40,436 nucleotides of DNA from an uncultured Pedobacter sp. (GTDB taxonomy: Bacteria; Bacteroidota; Bacteroidia; Sphingobacteriales; Sphingobacteriaceae). Shown in pieces: positions 33,213 to 40,436 of this stretch. Below the pieces are notes generated by a model. The model searched no databases. It was not told where the DNA came from and saw nothing but the letters and a program-made list of their open reading frames with translations. The stretch covers positions 1-40,436 of the forward strand of contig NZ_CAMLHF010000023.1 of the NCBI RefSeq assembly GCF_946479715.1. The letters run 5' to 3'. A program made the translations under genes and the position numbers. Position 1 is the stretch's first letter. Each line of letters begins with the position of its first letter.

Positions 33213-34736
33213 ATGAAAAGAATAGGATTAATAGTGTTGGCTGCATTTATAGGTGGTGCGGCTGCAATTGGTGGCTACAAATTGTTAGAACCAAAAACTG
33301 CTCAATTATCGTTTCAAGATCAGCAAAAAGTACTTTTTGCAAGTAACTCTAAGGTGTCTTCGGCTGGAGCGGTTGATTTTGTTGAAGCGGCGGCTGCAGT
33401 TTCGCCTGCAGTAGTACATATCAGAACTTCATATTCAGGCGGTAGTGGTGAGTCATCTCCAATGGATATGTTTGATGAGTTTTTTGGTGGTGGGGGCAGA
33501 AGAATGCAACGCGCACCAAGGGCAGCTTCAGGTTCTGGGGTGATATTAACTCCAGACGGTTATATCGTTACCAATAATCACGTGGTAGAAAATGCCGATA
33601 AAATTGAGGTGGTGTTGTCTGACAGGCGTAAAGTGAGTGCCAAAGTGATTGGTAAAGATCCAAATACAGATTTGGCGCTTATAAAAGTAGATGCGACTGA
33701 CTTGCCGGTTGTAAAAATGGGAAATTCTGACAATGTTCAAATTGGTGAATGGGTATTGGCTGTTGGGTTTCCTCTTGATTTACAAACAACTGTTACAGCT
33801 GGTATTGTAAGTGCAAAAGCGCGTAGTATAGGGATTTTAGCTAGAAATCAGGATCAGCCAACTCAGCAAGAGTATGATGAATACCAAAGAACAGGTAAAC
33901 TACCTACACGTACAAACAGCAGTATTGAATCTTTTATTCAGACAGATGCGGCTATTAATCCTGGAAACAGTGGTGGTGCGTTGGTAAATGCAAATGGTGA
34001 GTTAATTGGTATTAATGCAGCTATAGCATCGCAAACTGGTACCAACGTTGGTTATGGCTTTGCTATTCCAATCAATCTTGCGAAAAAGATTCTTGACGAT
34101 TTCAGGAAATTTGGTACAGTTAAACGTGGCTATATAGGTGTAATGTTTGCACCACTAGATGCGGATCAGGCTGAGAAATTCCAGATTAAAGAAAATACCG
34201 GACTTTATGTTACTGATGTAGTACCTAGTAGTGGAGCTGCGGCTGCAGGTTTGCAAAAAGGAGATATCATTAAAAAGGTTGAAGGATCTGTAATCTATGA
34301 TTCACCTGACTTGCAGGAAAAAATTGGACGTTTGAGTCCTGGCGATAAAGTTCAGCTTACTTATTTAAGAGATGGGTCAGAGAAAAATGCTACCGTTACT
34401 CTGAAAGGAGATAATACAGGTGGTGTTTCAACTAAGACCGCTTCGACAGGAAAAGCGACAGGAGCTAGCATTGGTAAGCTTGGTGCTTCATTTGCCCCAG
34501 CCCCGGCAGCGTTAAAAACTAAGTATGGTGTTAAAAACGGAGTTGTGGTTACTGACATTCAAGAAGGTAAAGTATTTGATTCTATTGATGTTCCAAAAGG
34601 AATGTTGATCACAACTGTAAACGGGAAAGCAGTAAACAGTACGAAGGATGTAGAAGACGCATTGCCATCATCAAAAAATGGAATGACTACTATTTCAGGT
34701 GTTGGGCCAAATGGGAATTATACATTCAGTTTCTAA
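33213..34736 (+). CDS. Do-family periplasmic serine endoprotease (HtrA/DegP-like)
   Basis: A 507-residue protease-chaperone for misfolded envelope proteins. An N-terminal hydrophobic segment (4-20) serves as a signal or anchor. The trypsin-like domain has the complete catalytic triad His123 (TNNHVV), Asp153 (NTDLALI) and Ser253 (NPGNSGGAL). Between them is a long loop (about 208-237, rich in Gln, Asp and Thr) where DegP carries its LA loop. PDZ domain one (about 305-395) begins after KRGYIGVMFAPLD; PDZ two (about 420-505) is shorter. A Ser/Thr/Gly-rich linker joins them. It stands alone, with its own terminator. Confidence 0.94.
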   Translation: MKRIGLIVLAAFIGGAAAIGGYKLLEPKTAQLSFQDQQKVLFASNSKVSSAGAVDFVEAAAAVSPAVVHIRTSYSGGSGESSPMDMFDEFFGGGGRRMQRAPRAASGSGVILTPDGYIVTNNHVVENADKIEVVLSDRRKVSAKVIGKDPNTDLALIKVDATDLPVVKMGNSDNVQIGEWVLAVGFPLDLQTTVTAGIVSAKARSIGILARNQDQPTQQEYDEYQRTGKLPTRTNSSIESFIQTDAAINPGNSGGALVNANGELIGINAAIASQTGTNVGYGFAIPINLAKKILDDFRKFGTVKRGYIGVMFAPLDADQAEKFQIKENTGLYVTDVVPSSGAAAAGLQKGDIIKKVEGSVIYDSPDLQEKIGRLSPGDKVQLTYLRDGSEKNATVTLKGDNTGGVSTKTASTGKATGASIGKLGASFAPAPAALKTKYGVKNGVVVTDIQEGKVFDSIDVPKGMLITTVNGKAVNSTKDVEDALPSSKNGMTTISGVGPNGNYTFSF

Positions 34737-34754
34737 ACTCATTTTTCTATAATT

Positions 34755-34790
34755 GGAACGGGGGATGGCGAAAGTTGTTCCCCGTTTTTT
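34755..34790 (+). terminator. Intrinsic terminator after the HtrA-like gene
   Basis: AACGGGG (34757-34763) pairs with CCCCGTT (34780-34786), loop of 16 bases, followed by a run of T residues to 34790. Confidence 0.8.
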
Positions 34791-34872
34791 ATTTATCATA
34801 ATATTGTAATATTAGAATGTTTCTAAATAGTCGATTTGTATCTGAAATTAACATATTAATTCTTTTATTAAA

Positions 34873-34880
34873 TACTTTTG
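34873..34880 (+). promoter_or_regulatory. Putative -7 element of the sdhCAB operon
   Basis: TACTTTTG matches TAnnTTTG and lies 26 bases before the sdhC ATG. A convincing -33 TTG at 19-21 bases upstream is not visible. Confidence 0.4.
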
Positions 34881-34906
34881 CACAACAGAACTAAAATATA
34901 ATTCTA

Positions 34907-35587
34907 ATGGCTAGTTTCGGAAACGCTTTTTCCTCATCTATAGGAAAAAAATTAATAATGGGTATCACCGGCCTGTTCCTTATCTCATTCCTTGTCGTGC
35001 ATTGTTTCATCAATTCACTGATTATTGTTAATGACGGTGGCTTAACCTTTAACATGGGCGCACATTTTATGGGCACCAACTGGATAATCCGCGCAATGGA
35101 AGTTGTGTTGTTTGCAGGCTTGCTTGCTCACATTGTTCAAGGATTTAGGCTTGTTTTTCAAAACCGTGCTGCAAGACCTGAAAGGTATGCAGTAAACAAT
35201 GGTGCGGCTAATAGTAAATGGTACTCTCGCTCTATGGGTTTATTGGGAACATTATTGTTGATATTCCTGATCGTTCATATTTCTAAATTCTGGGTAATGT
35301 CTCGTTTTACGGGGATTCCTACGGTAGATGCAAACGGAAACCACGACCTATTTGCTGTAATGGTAGAAACGTTTAAAAATCCATGGTTAGTATTGCTTTA
35401 TGTGCTGGCAATGGTTTCATTAGCTTATCACTTATTACATGGTTTTTCTTCTGCATTTCAGACATTAGGCTGGAACCATAAGAAATATACTCCGCTTATC
35501 AAAGGATTCGGTTTTTGGTTTTCAATCATTATTCCTTTGATTTTTGCATTGATGCCCATTGTGATGTATCTGGGCTATATTAATTAA
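34907..35587 (+). CDS. sdhC: Succinate dehydrogenase/fumarate reductase cytochrome b subunit
   Basis: A 226-residue integral membrane protein with five hydrophobic spans, corresponding to the fused single-chain cytochrome b558 type found in Bacteroidota and Bacillus. Candidate haem-ligand histidines lie in spans (VVHCFINS about 26-33, AHIVQGFRLVF, VHISKFW, YHLLHGFSSAFQ). It anchors SdhA and SdhB and carries electrons to menaquinone. It is first in the operon, 24 bases before the chosen sdhA start. Confidence 0.94.
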   Translation: MASFGNAFSSSIGKKLIMGITGLFLISFLVVHCFINSLIIVNDGGLTFNMGAHFMGTNWIIRAMEVVLFAGLLAHIVQGFRLVFQNRAARPERYAVNNGAANSKWYSRSMGLLGTLLLIFLIVHISKFWVMSRFTGIPTVDANGNHDLFAVMVETFKNPWLVLLYVLAMVSLAYHLLHGFSSAFQTLGWNHKKYTPLIKGFGFWFSIIIPLIFALMPIVMYLGYIN

Positions 35588-35611
35588 TTTTTGATCTTAA
35601 GTTTAAATAAC

Positions 35612-37591
35612 ATGGCAGAATTAAATGCTCATATACCCGAAGGAGAATTAACAGATAAATGGACTAAACTACGTTCTTCTATGCCATTGGTTAATCCGGC
35701 CAATAAAAGAAGCATCGAAATAATTGTAGTAGGTTCCGGACTTGCGGGTGCCTCTGCGGCAGCAACCCTTGCAGAAATGGGTTATAAGGTTAAGTGTTTT
35801 TGTTTTCAGGATTCGCCAAGAAGAGCACACTCTATTGCAGCTCAAGGTGGTATCAATGCGGCAAAAAATTATCAGAATGATGGTGATAGTACTTATCGCT
35901 TATTTTATGATACGATAAAAGGTGGTGATTACCGTGCCAGAGAGGCTAACGTACACCGTTTGGCTGAGGTAAGTGCTAATATTATAGATCAATGTGTGGC
36001 ACAAGGTGTGCCGTTGGCAAGAGAATATGGTGGTTTGTTAGACAACCGTTCTTTTGGTGGTACACAAGTTCAAAGAACATTTTATGCTGCCGGACAAACC
36101 GGTCAGCAATTGCTTTTAGGAGCATATAGCGCTTTAGAGCGTCAGGTAGGTATGGGTAAAGTTGAAATGTTTACCCGTCATGAAATGCTCGAAGTTGTTG
36201 TAGTGGAAGGCAAAGCAAGAGGAATTATTGCCCGTAACTTACTTACCGGTGAGCTTGAGCGTCATTCTGGTCATGCTGTATTATTGTGCAGTGGTGGTTA
36301 CGGAAACGTATTCTACTTGTCTACAAATGCAATGGGTAGTAACGTAACTGCAGCCTGGAAAGCCCACAAAAAAGGAGCTTTCTTTGGTAACCCATGTTAC
36401 ACTCAAATTCACCCTACTTGTATCCCGGTTTCAGGGGATCATCAGTCTAAACTGACCCTGATGTCTGAATCGTTACGTAACGATGGACGTATCTGGGTTC
36501 CTAAGAAAAAAGACGATCCTCGTAAGGCTTCAGAAATTCCGGAAGATGAAAGAGATTATTATTTAGAGCGCAGATACCCTGCTTTCGGTAACCTTGTTCC
36601 TCGTGATGTTGCATCGCGTGCTGCAAAAGAGCGTTGCGATGCCGGTTACGGTGTAGGTAATTCTAAGCTTGCTGTTTACCTTGACTTTAAAGCAAATACA
36701 GAGCGTTACGGCCGAATTGAGGCTAGTAAGCATAATATCCACAATCCGGATAAAGAAACCTGTATGAAATTAGGTCGTGAGGTAATCAAAGAAAAATATG
36801 GTAACCTGTTTGATATGTACGCGCAAATTACCGGAGAAGATCCTTATGAATTGCCGATGCGTATTTATCCTGCTGTTCACTATACTATGGGTGGTTTATG
36901 GGTAGATTATAACCTAATGACCACTGTACCGGGCTTATATGCTTTAGGTGAGGCTAATTTCTCAGATCACGGAGCGAACCGTTTAGGTGCTTCGGCATTA
37001 ATGCAAGGTTTGGCTGATGGATATTTCGTTATCCCATATACTATTGGTGCTTATCTTTCAAAAGAACTGGCTACTAAACCAATTCCGCAAGATCACCCTG
37101 CGTTTGTAGAGGCTGAGGCAAGTGCCAAAGGGATTCTTGATAAGTTCTTGTCTATTAAAGGAACCAAATCTGTAGATCATTTCCATAAAAAGTTAGGAAA
37201 GATCATGTGGGAGAAATGTGGTATGGCGCGTAATGAAAAAGGTTTGAAAGAAGGTATTGCTGAAATTCAGCAGCTTCGTAAAGAGTTTTGGAGTGATTTA
37301 CGTGTACCGGGTAGTGCAGATGAAATGAATCCTGAGCTTGAAAAAGCTGGCCGCGTGGCCGACTTTATTGAATTGGGTGAGTTGATGTGTATGGATGCAT
37401 TGAACAGAAACGAATCATGCGGTGGTCACTTCCGGGAAGAGTATCAAACCGAAGAGGGAGAGGCATTACGTGATGATGAAAACTATGCTTACGTTGCTGC
37501 ATGGGAATATAAAGGTGATGTAACTTTTGAACTTCATAAAGAAGAATTGAAGTTTGAAAATATCAAAGTTGCACAAAGAAGTTATAAATAG
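35612..37591 (+). CDS. sdhA: Succinate dehydrogenase/fumarate reductase flavoprotein subunit
   Basis: The catalytic subunit, 659 residues from the ATG at 35612. It shows the FAD-binding motif [12 protein letters not shown], the covalent-flavin His region [13 protein letters not shown], the substrate segment LVPRDVASR (catalytic Arg) and the [20 protein letters not shown] flavin-contact segment. It oxidises succinate to fumarate in the citric acid cycle on the cytoplasmic side of the membrane. The alternative TTG start at 35591 adds seven residues and is unlikely. It lies 23 bases upstream of sdhB. Confidence 0.96.
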   Translation: MAELNAHIPEGELTDKWTKLRSSMPLVNPANKRSIEIIVVGSGLAGASAAATLAEMGYKVKCFCFQDSPRRAHSIAAQGGINAAKNYQNDGDSTYRLFYDTIKGGDYRAREANVHRLAEVSANIIDQCVAQGVPLAREYGGLLDNRSFGGTQVQRTFYAAGQTGQQLLLGAYSALERQVGMGKVEMFTRHEMLEVVVVEGKARGIIARNLLTGELERHSGHAVLLCSGGYGNVFYLSTNAMGSNVTAAWKAHKKGAFFGNPCYTQIHPTCIPVSGDHQSKLTLMSESLRNDGRIWVPKKKDDPRKASEIPEDERDYYLERRYPAFGNLVPRDVASRAAKERCDAGYGVGNSKLAVYLDFKANTERYGRIEASKHNIHNPDKETCMKLGREVIKEKYGNLFDMYAQITGEDPYELPMRIYPAVHYTMGGLWVDYNLMTTVPGLYALGEANFSDHGANRLGASALMQGLADGYFVIPYTIGAYLSKELATKPIPQDHPAFVEAEASAKGILDKFLSIKGTKSVDHFHKKLGKIMWEKCGMARNEKGLKEGIAEIQQLRKEFWSDLRVPGSADEMNPELEKAGRVADFIELGELMCMDALNRNESCGGHFREEYQTEEGEALRDDENYAYVAAWEYKGDVTFELHKEELKFENIKVAQRSYK

Positions 37592-37614
37592 CTAAGTACT
37601 AAAATCTCAATATT

Positions 37615-38385
37615 ATGAGTACAGGAAATATGAATTTAACGCTTAAAATCTGGCGTCAAAAGAATAACAAAGCCAAAGGCAGTTTGGTAGATTACAAAAT
37701 ATCAGAAGTATCACCTGATATGTCTTTCTTAGAAATGTTCGACGTACTGAACGAAGACCTGGTTGCTAAAGGTGAGGAGCCGGTTGTTTTTGATCATGAC
37801 TGCAGGGAAGGAATTTGTGGGGCATGTTCTATGTTCATCAACGGAAGACCACACGGACCAAAAGAAGGTATCACTACCTGTCAGTTGCACATGCGTTCAT
37901 TTAAAGATGGAGATACTATTGTTGTTGAGCCATGGCGTGCAAAGGCTTTTCCGGTAATAAAAGATTTGATGGTAGATCGTACTGCATTCGATAGAATCAT
38001 TGCTTCTGGAGGCTTTATATCGGTAAACACGGGTAATGCACAGGATGCGAACAATCTTCCTATTCCTAAAGTTCAGGCAGATTCAGCTTTTGAAGCTGCA
38101 GCTTGTATAGGTTGTGGTGCTTGTGTTGCTACCTGTAAAAATGCTTCCGCAATGTTATTTGTATCTGCAAAAATATCTCAGTTGGCACAATTGCCTCAGG
38201 GACAGCCAGAACGTTATCGCAGGGTTCAGAGTATGGTTGCTCAGATGGATGCTGAAGGTTTTGGTAACTGTACCAATACCGGTGCATGTGAAGCAGAGTG
38301 CCCTAAAGGAATATCATTAGAGAATATCGCACGCATGAATAGAGATTTTTATTCTGCAAAATTTGTATCTGAGGAATCTATTTAA
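37615..38385 (+). CDS. sdhB: Succinate dehydrogenase/fumarate reductase iron-sulfur subunit
   Basis: A 256-residue subunit that passes electrons from SdhA flavin to the membrane quinone site. The N-terminal plant-type [2Fe-2S] site is [10 protein letters not shown] with a later Cys in GITTCQLH. The C-terminal domain carries [11 protein letters not shown] and [15 protein letters not shown] for the [4Fe-4S] and [3Fe-4S] clusters. All ligands are present. It is the last gene of sdhCAB, followed by a long hairpin. Confidence 0.96.
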   Translation: MSTGNMNLTLKIWRQKNNKAKGSLVDYKISEVSPDMSFLEMFDVLNEDLVAKGEEPVVFDHDCREGICGACSMFINGRPHGPKEGITTCQLHMRSFKDGDTIVVEPWRAKAFPVIKDLMVDRTAFDRIIASGGFISVNTGNAQDANNLPIPKVQADSAFEAAACIGCGACVATCKNASAMLFVSAKISQLAQLPQGQPERYRRVQSMVAQMDAEGFGNCTNTGACEAECPKGISLENIARMNRDFYSAKFVSEESI

Positions 38386-38410
38386 TAGATTTATCTAACG
38401 AGACAAGGGT

Positions 38411-38457
38411 ATTACACACAAAACCCCGGCTATTTTAGCTGGGGTTTTGTGTGTAAT
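38411..38457. terminator. Long bidirectional hairpin between sdhB and the M56 gene
   Basis: ATTACACACAAAACCCC pairs perfectly with its complement GGGGTTTTGTGTGTAAT; a G-T wobble and GCTA/TAGC extend the stem to about 22 bp around a loop of TTT. The TTTT run lies within the arm, as in many bidirectional terminators. Confidence 0.85.
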
Positions 38458-38474
38458 GGAGCGTTGAGAGTGTA

Positions 38475-40436
38475 TTAATTCTTCTTTTCTTTTGTTTCTT
38501 TCTTCTTTAGATCAGCGGCCTGTTTAACTTTAGTAGTAATTTTTATTACTCCATCTTTACCCGCGTCACCGTATAGTGCTGTTGCTGATTTATCTTTTAA
38601 TACTTCAATTGAGGCGATGTCATTTGGATTTAGGCTTGATAATTTAGATGCATCTTGTTTTTCACCATCGATAACATATAGTGGTTTTGCATCACCGCCA
38701 CCAATAGTTAACTTATTATCTTTGATTTGTATTCCTTGTACTTTTCCTTGGGTAACGACAGATTTAGGCTCACTTAATGAAAAGCTTATAGGAATGTTAT
38801 ATTTCACCCTCACATTCTGACCGTCCTGAACTCCTGGGATCCATTTTGGACTCTCTTCCATAACTCTAACTGCTTCCTCATCTGTACCGGCACCGAGTTT
38901 TCTGTCTACTTTAACGTCGGTCAATTCACCATCTGTTTCAACAATAAAGCTTAGAAATACCTTACCTTGTATATTGTTTTTTTGTGCTTCTTGTGGATAT
39001 TTAACAGTTTTCTTTAGGTATTCGTAAAATTTCTCCATCCCTCCAGGAAATGACGGTTGCTTATCTAAGGATACAAAATCGTATACTTTTGAATCGTCAT
39101 TGTTCGAGGATGACGATTTCTTTAAATACCCTCCGATTACTACTTGCGGTAATGCAATGTAATCTTTTAAAACAGCAAGATCTTGATTTTTAACTTCTAT
39201 ATGAGTTTGTTGGGTAGCATCGTCAATCAGTTTAAATTGGGCATTAAAAGTATATTTACCGTCAGGGATGTTTTTAAATTTTGGATACGAGAGAATGGCT
39301 CTCATTACTTCTGTGTCACAACCTGAGCCTAGACTTGTTGCTGCGCTTACTTCTTCTGCTTCTCCATTTTTAACGATGAATTTGATTTGGCTATTACCTT
39401 GTACTTTTGATTCGTATGCAGCTGAAGGATATCTGATGGTTCTTTTAAGATGGTTGTAAAAATCTGTCCAGTCAGTATCTGCCTTTGTGTCTGAAGTTTT
39501 GCTTGTTGCAACAGCTTTTTGGAGAACTTCATCTGTACTTTTATTTGAACGTGGTTTAACCGGATCTTTTATAGCATCTGTTATGGCTTCCTTAACTACG
39601 TTTAAAGGTTTTTCCAAGGGAATTTCTTCAGCCACCTTTTTTATTTTTTCATTATTTCTGATTGTTGCCGAAGACATAATCAGGGTAACTGCAAATAGCG
39701 GAACAAACATCCCGTATTTTAGCATTGCAGTTTTTCTGGATCTTTGTTTATGTAACATGTAAATTCTTTTTTTAATTAATGATTTATTAAAAAAACTGTT
39801 TGTGAGGGCATTTGCAGAAACGCCAAATGCGCTGCTTAATAGTAATAATGCATACTGTTCTTTATCTCCCTGATAGGTTGCGGCTTCTTCATCGGCCAGA
39901 TATTCATGGATGTGCTTAACCGTTGTCTTATAGAAATAGATTACGGGATTAAACCATGTGATTATTCCTACTACTTCGAAAAAGAGTACATCAAGCGTAT
40001 GCCATTGTCGGATGTGAATTTCCTCGTGTTTTTGAATGGTTTGAACCTGAGGTAGGTTTTGGTCAATAACCTTTTTCTTAAAAAAGGAAAATGCTGATCC
40101 GCTTTTTTTTCTTTTTAGTAAGACCTGTACAGAAATAAGCTGAAAGATAAATTTGCCAACGAAGAATAAAGTGCCTGTAAGGTAAATATACACCAGCGTA
40201 TTGCCTAGATTAAAGCTGTTGGCATCATCTTTTACGACTGCCATTTGAGTGATAAAATCATTGATTTGAACAACTCCAGTATATACCGGTTGAGCGGCAG
40301 GTTGTGTAGTAAACCATTCAAATCTTAAAAACGGTATTGCAAGAGATAATATTCCGGCAGCAACCAGATAAATTCTATTCCATAAAAAATAAGTTTCCTT
40401 GTCTAACAATAACTTATAAAAGCCATAAAATACAAC
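38475..40436 (-). CDS. M56 (BlaR1-like) membrane metallopeptidase with two TonB C-terminal domains and a plug-like tail, 5'-truncated
   Basis: The frame is open to the window end, and residues before the TTG at 40409 ([10 protein letters not shown]) continue the protein, so the true start lies outside. Counting from 40409, hydrophobic spans occur at about 11-29, 73-95 and 140-160. The zinc motif HEEIH is at 128-132, with the third-ligand segment HEYLADEEA near 168-176. A last span is at 232-250. The periplasmic part holds two TonB-C-like domains (about 315-400 and 452-545; [10 protein letters not shown] and [13 protein letters not shown]). The tail resembles a SusC plug ([29 protein letters not shown]). 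BlaR1-type proteins sense envelope signals and activate through proteolysis, usually with a BlaI-like repressor gene next to them; that would be beyond the window. Confidence 0.88.
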   Translation of the reverse strand, partial: VVFYGFYKLLLDKETYFLWNRIYLVAAGILSLAIPFLRFEWFTTQPAAQPVYTGVVQINDFITQMAVVKDDANSFNLGNTLVYIYLTGTLFFVGKFIFQLISVQVLLKRKKSGSAFSFFKKKVIDQNLPQVQTIQKHEEIHIRQWHTLDVLFFEVVGIITWFNPVIYFYKTTVKHIHEYLADEEAATYQGDKEQYALLLLSSAFGVSANALTNSFFNKSLIKKRIYMLHKQRSRKTAMLKYGMFVPLFAVTLIMSSATIRNNEKIKKVAEEIPLEKPLNVVKEAITDAIKDPVKPRSNKSTDEVLQKAVATSKTSDTKADTDWTDFYNHLKRTIRYPSAAYESKVQGNSQIKFIVKNGEAEEVSAATSLGSGCDTEVMRAILSYPKFKNIPDGKYTFNAQFKLIDDATQQTHIEVKNQDLAVLKDYIALPQVVIGGYLKKSSSSNNDDSKVYDFVSLDKQPSFPGGMEKFYEYLKKTVKYPQEAQKNNIQGKVFLSFIVETDGELTDVKVDRKLGAGTDEEAVRVMEESPKWIPGVQDGQNVRVKYNIPISFSLSEPKSVVTQGKVQGIQIKDNKLTIGGGDAKPLYVIDGEKQDASKLSSLNPNDIASIEVLKDKSATALYGDAGKDGVIKITTKVKQAADLKKKETKEKKN

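Noticed and set aside
1..40436. CRISPR arrays, prophage, insertion sequences, tRNA or rRNA genes
   Set aside because: No regularly spaced repeats, transposase, integrase, phage structural genes or tRNA cloverleaf pattern was seen on reading both strands, though a covariance-model search was not possible.

Overview
The window looks like a stretch of ordinary chromosome from a member of the Bacteroidota, most likely family Sphingobacteriaceae (Pedobacter-like). The evidence is the AT-rich sequence, dense gene packing, and the Bacteroidota-type -7 promoter element (TAnnTTTG) in front of several genes. The gene content agrees: TonB-dependent receptors with carboxypeptidase-like N-termini, a GLPGLI protein, a DUF5687 ABC permease, a DUF3127 protein, an M56/TonB fusion, and an sdhCAB operon encoding a b-type succinate dehydrogenase. 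I see no rRNA, tRNA, CRISPR array, insertion sequence or prophage. All full-length genes look intact. The first gene (TonB-dependent receptor) and the last (M56 peptidase) run off the window ends.

Layout. 1-1854: 3' part of a TonB-dependent receptor, closed by a bidirectional terminator. 1917-6279: a stand-alone histidine ammonia-lyase, a secreted alpha/beta hydrolase, an MtfA-like zinc peptidase and a Gfo/Idh/MocA oxidoreductase. 6414-7517: a small conserved-type hypothetical protein and an OmpA-like lipoprotein. 7687-12421 (minus): RhlE-like helicase, then rarA, an ABC permease and its ATPase, the last three nearly contiguous. 12477-13699 (minus): a bactofilin/M23 endopeptidase pair. 13790-18179: an envelope-signalling divergon, with a YfbK-type vWA protein plus DUF4197 lipoprotein facing an ECF sigma factor plus membrane anti-sigma-like protein. 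18176-20952 (minus): PhoR-like kinase, DUF47 protein and Pit phosphate transporter. 21014-23291: HD hydrolase, THUMP RNA methyltransferase and a DUF3127 protein. 23292-23663 is the only gene-free stretch over 300 bases; it holds a terminator, an unusual repeat/palindrome element and the promoter of the next operon. 23664-29799: histidine kinase/response regulator facing a convergent outer-membrane-protein/GLPGLI operon. 29951-33037: Pif1-like helicase and dapF. 33213-34736: HtrA/DegP protease. 34907-38385: sdhCAB. 38475-40436: M56 peptidase with TonB-like domains.

The most interesting signals are regulatory and architectural. (1) The two-component operon and the neighbouring OMP/GLPGLI operon both carry GTTAAA direct repeats with exact 10-bp phasing in their upstream regions, which suggests an autoregulated local regulon. 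(2) The DUF47-pit operon has a TTAACA-N5-TTAACA repeat 9 bases upstream of a -7 box, laid out like a Pho box, and a PhoR-like kinase gene lies just upstream. (3) The divergently encoded vWA protein and anti-sigma-like protein share a SusC-plug-like segment (E-V-V/I-V..YDKK..APG..G...IRG), and the anti-sigma-like protein ends in what looks like a TonB C-terminal domain. (4) The DUF3127 protein ends in an SSB-like acidic tip. I found no obvious new defence or mobile system.
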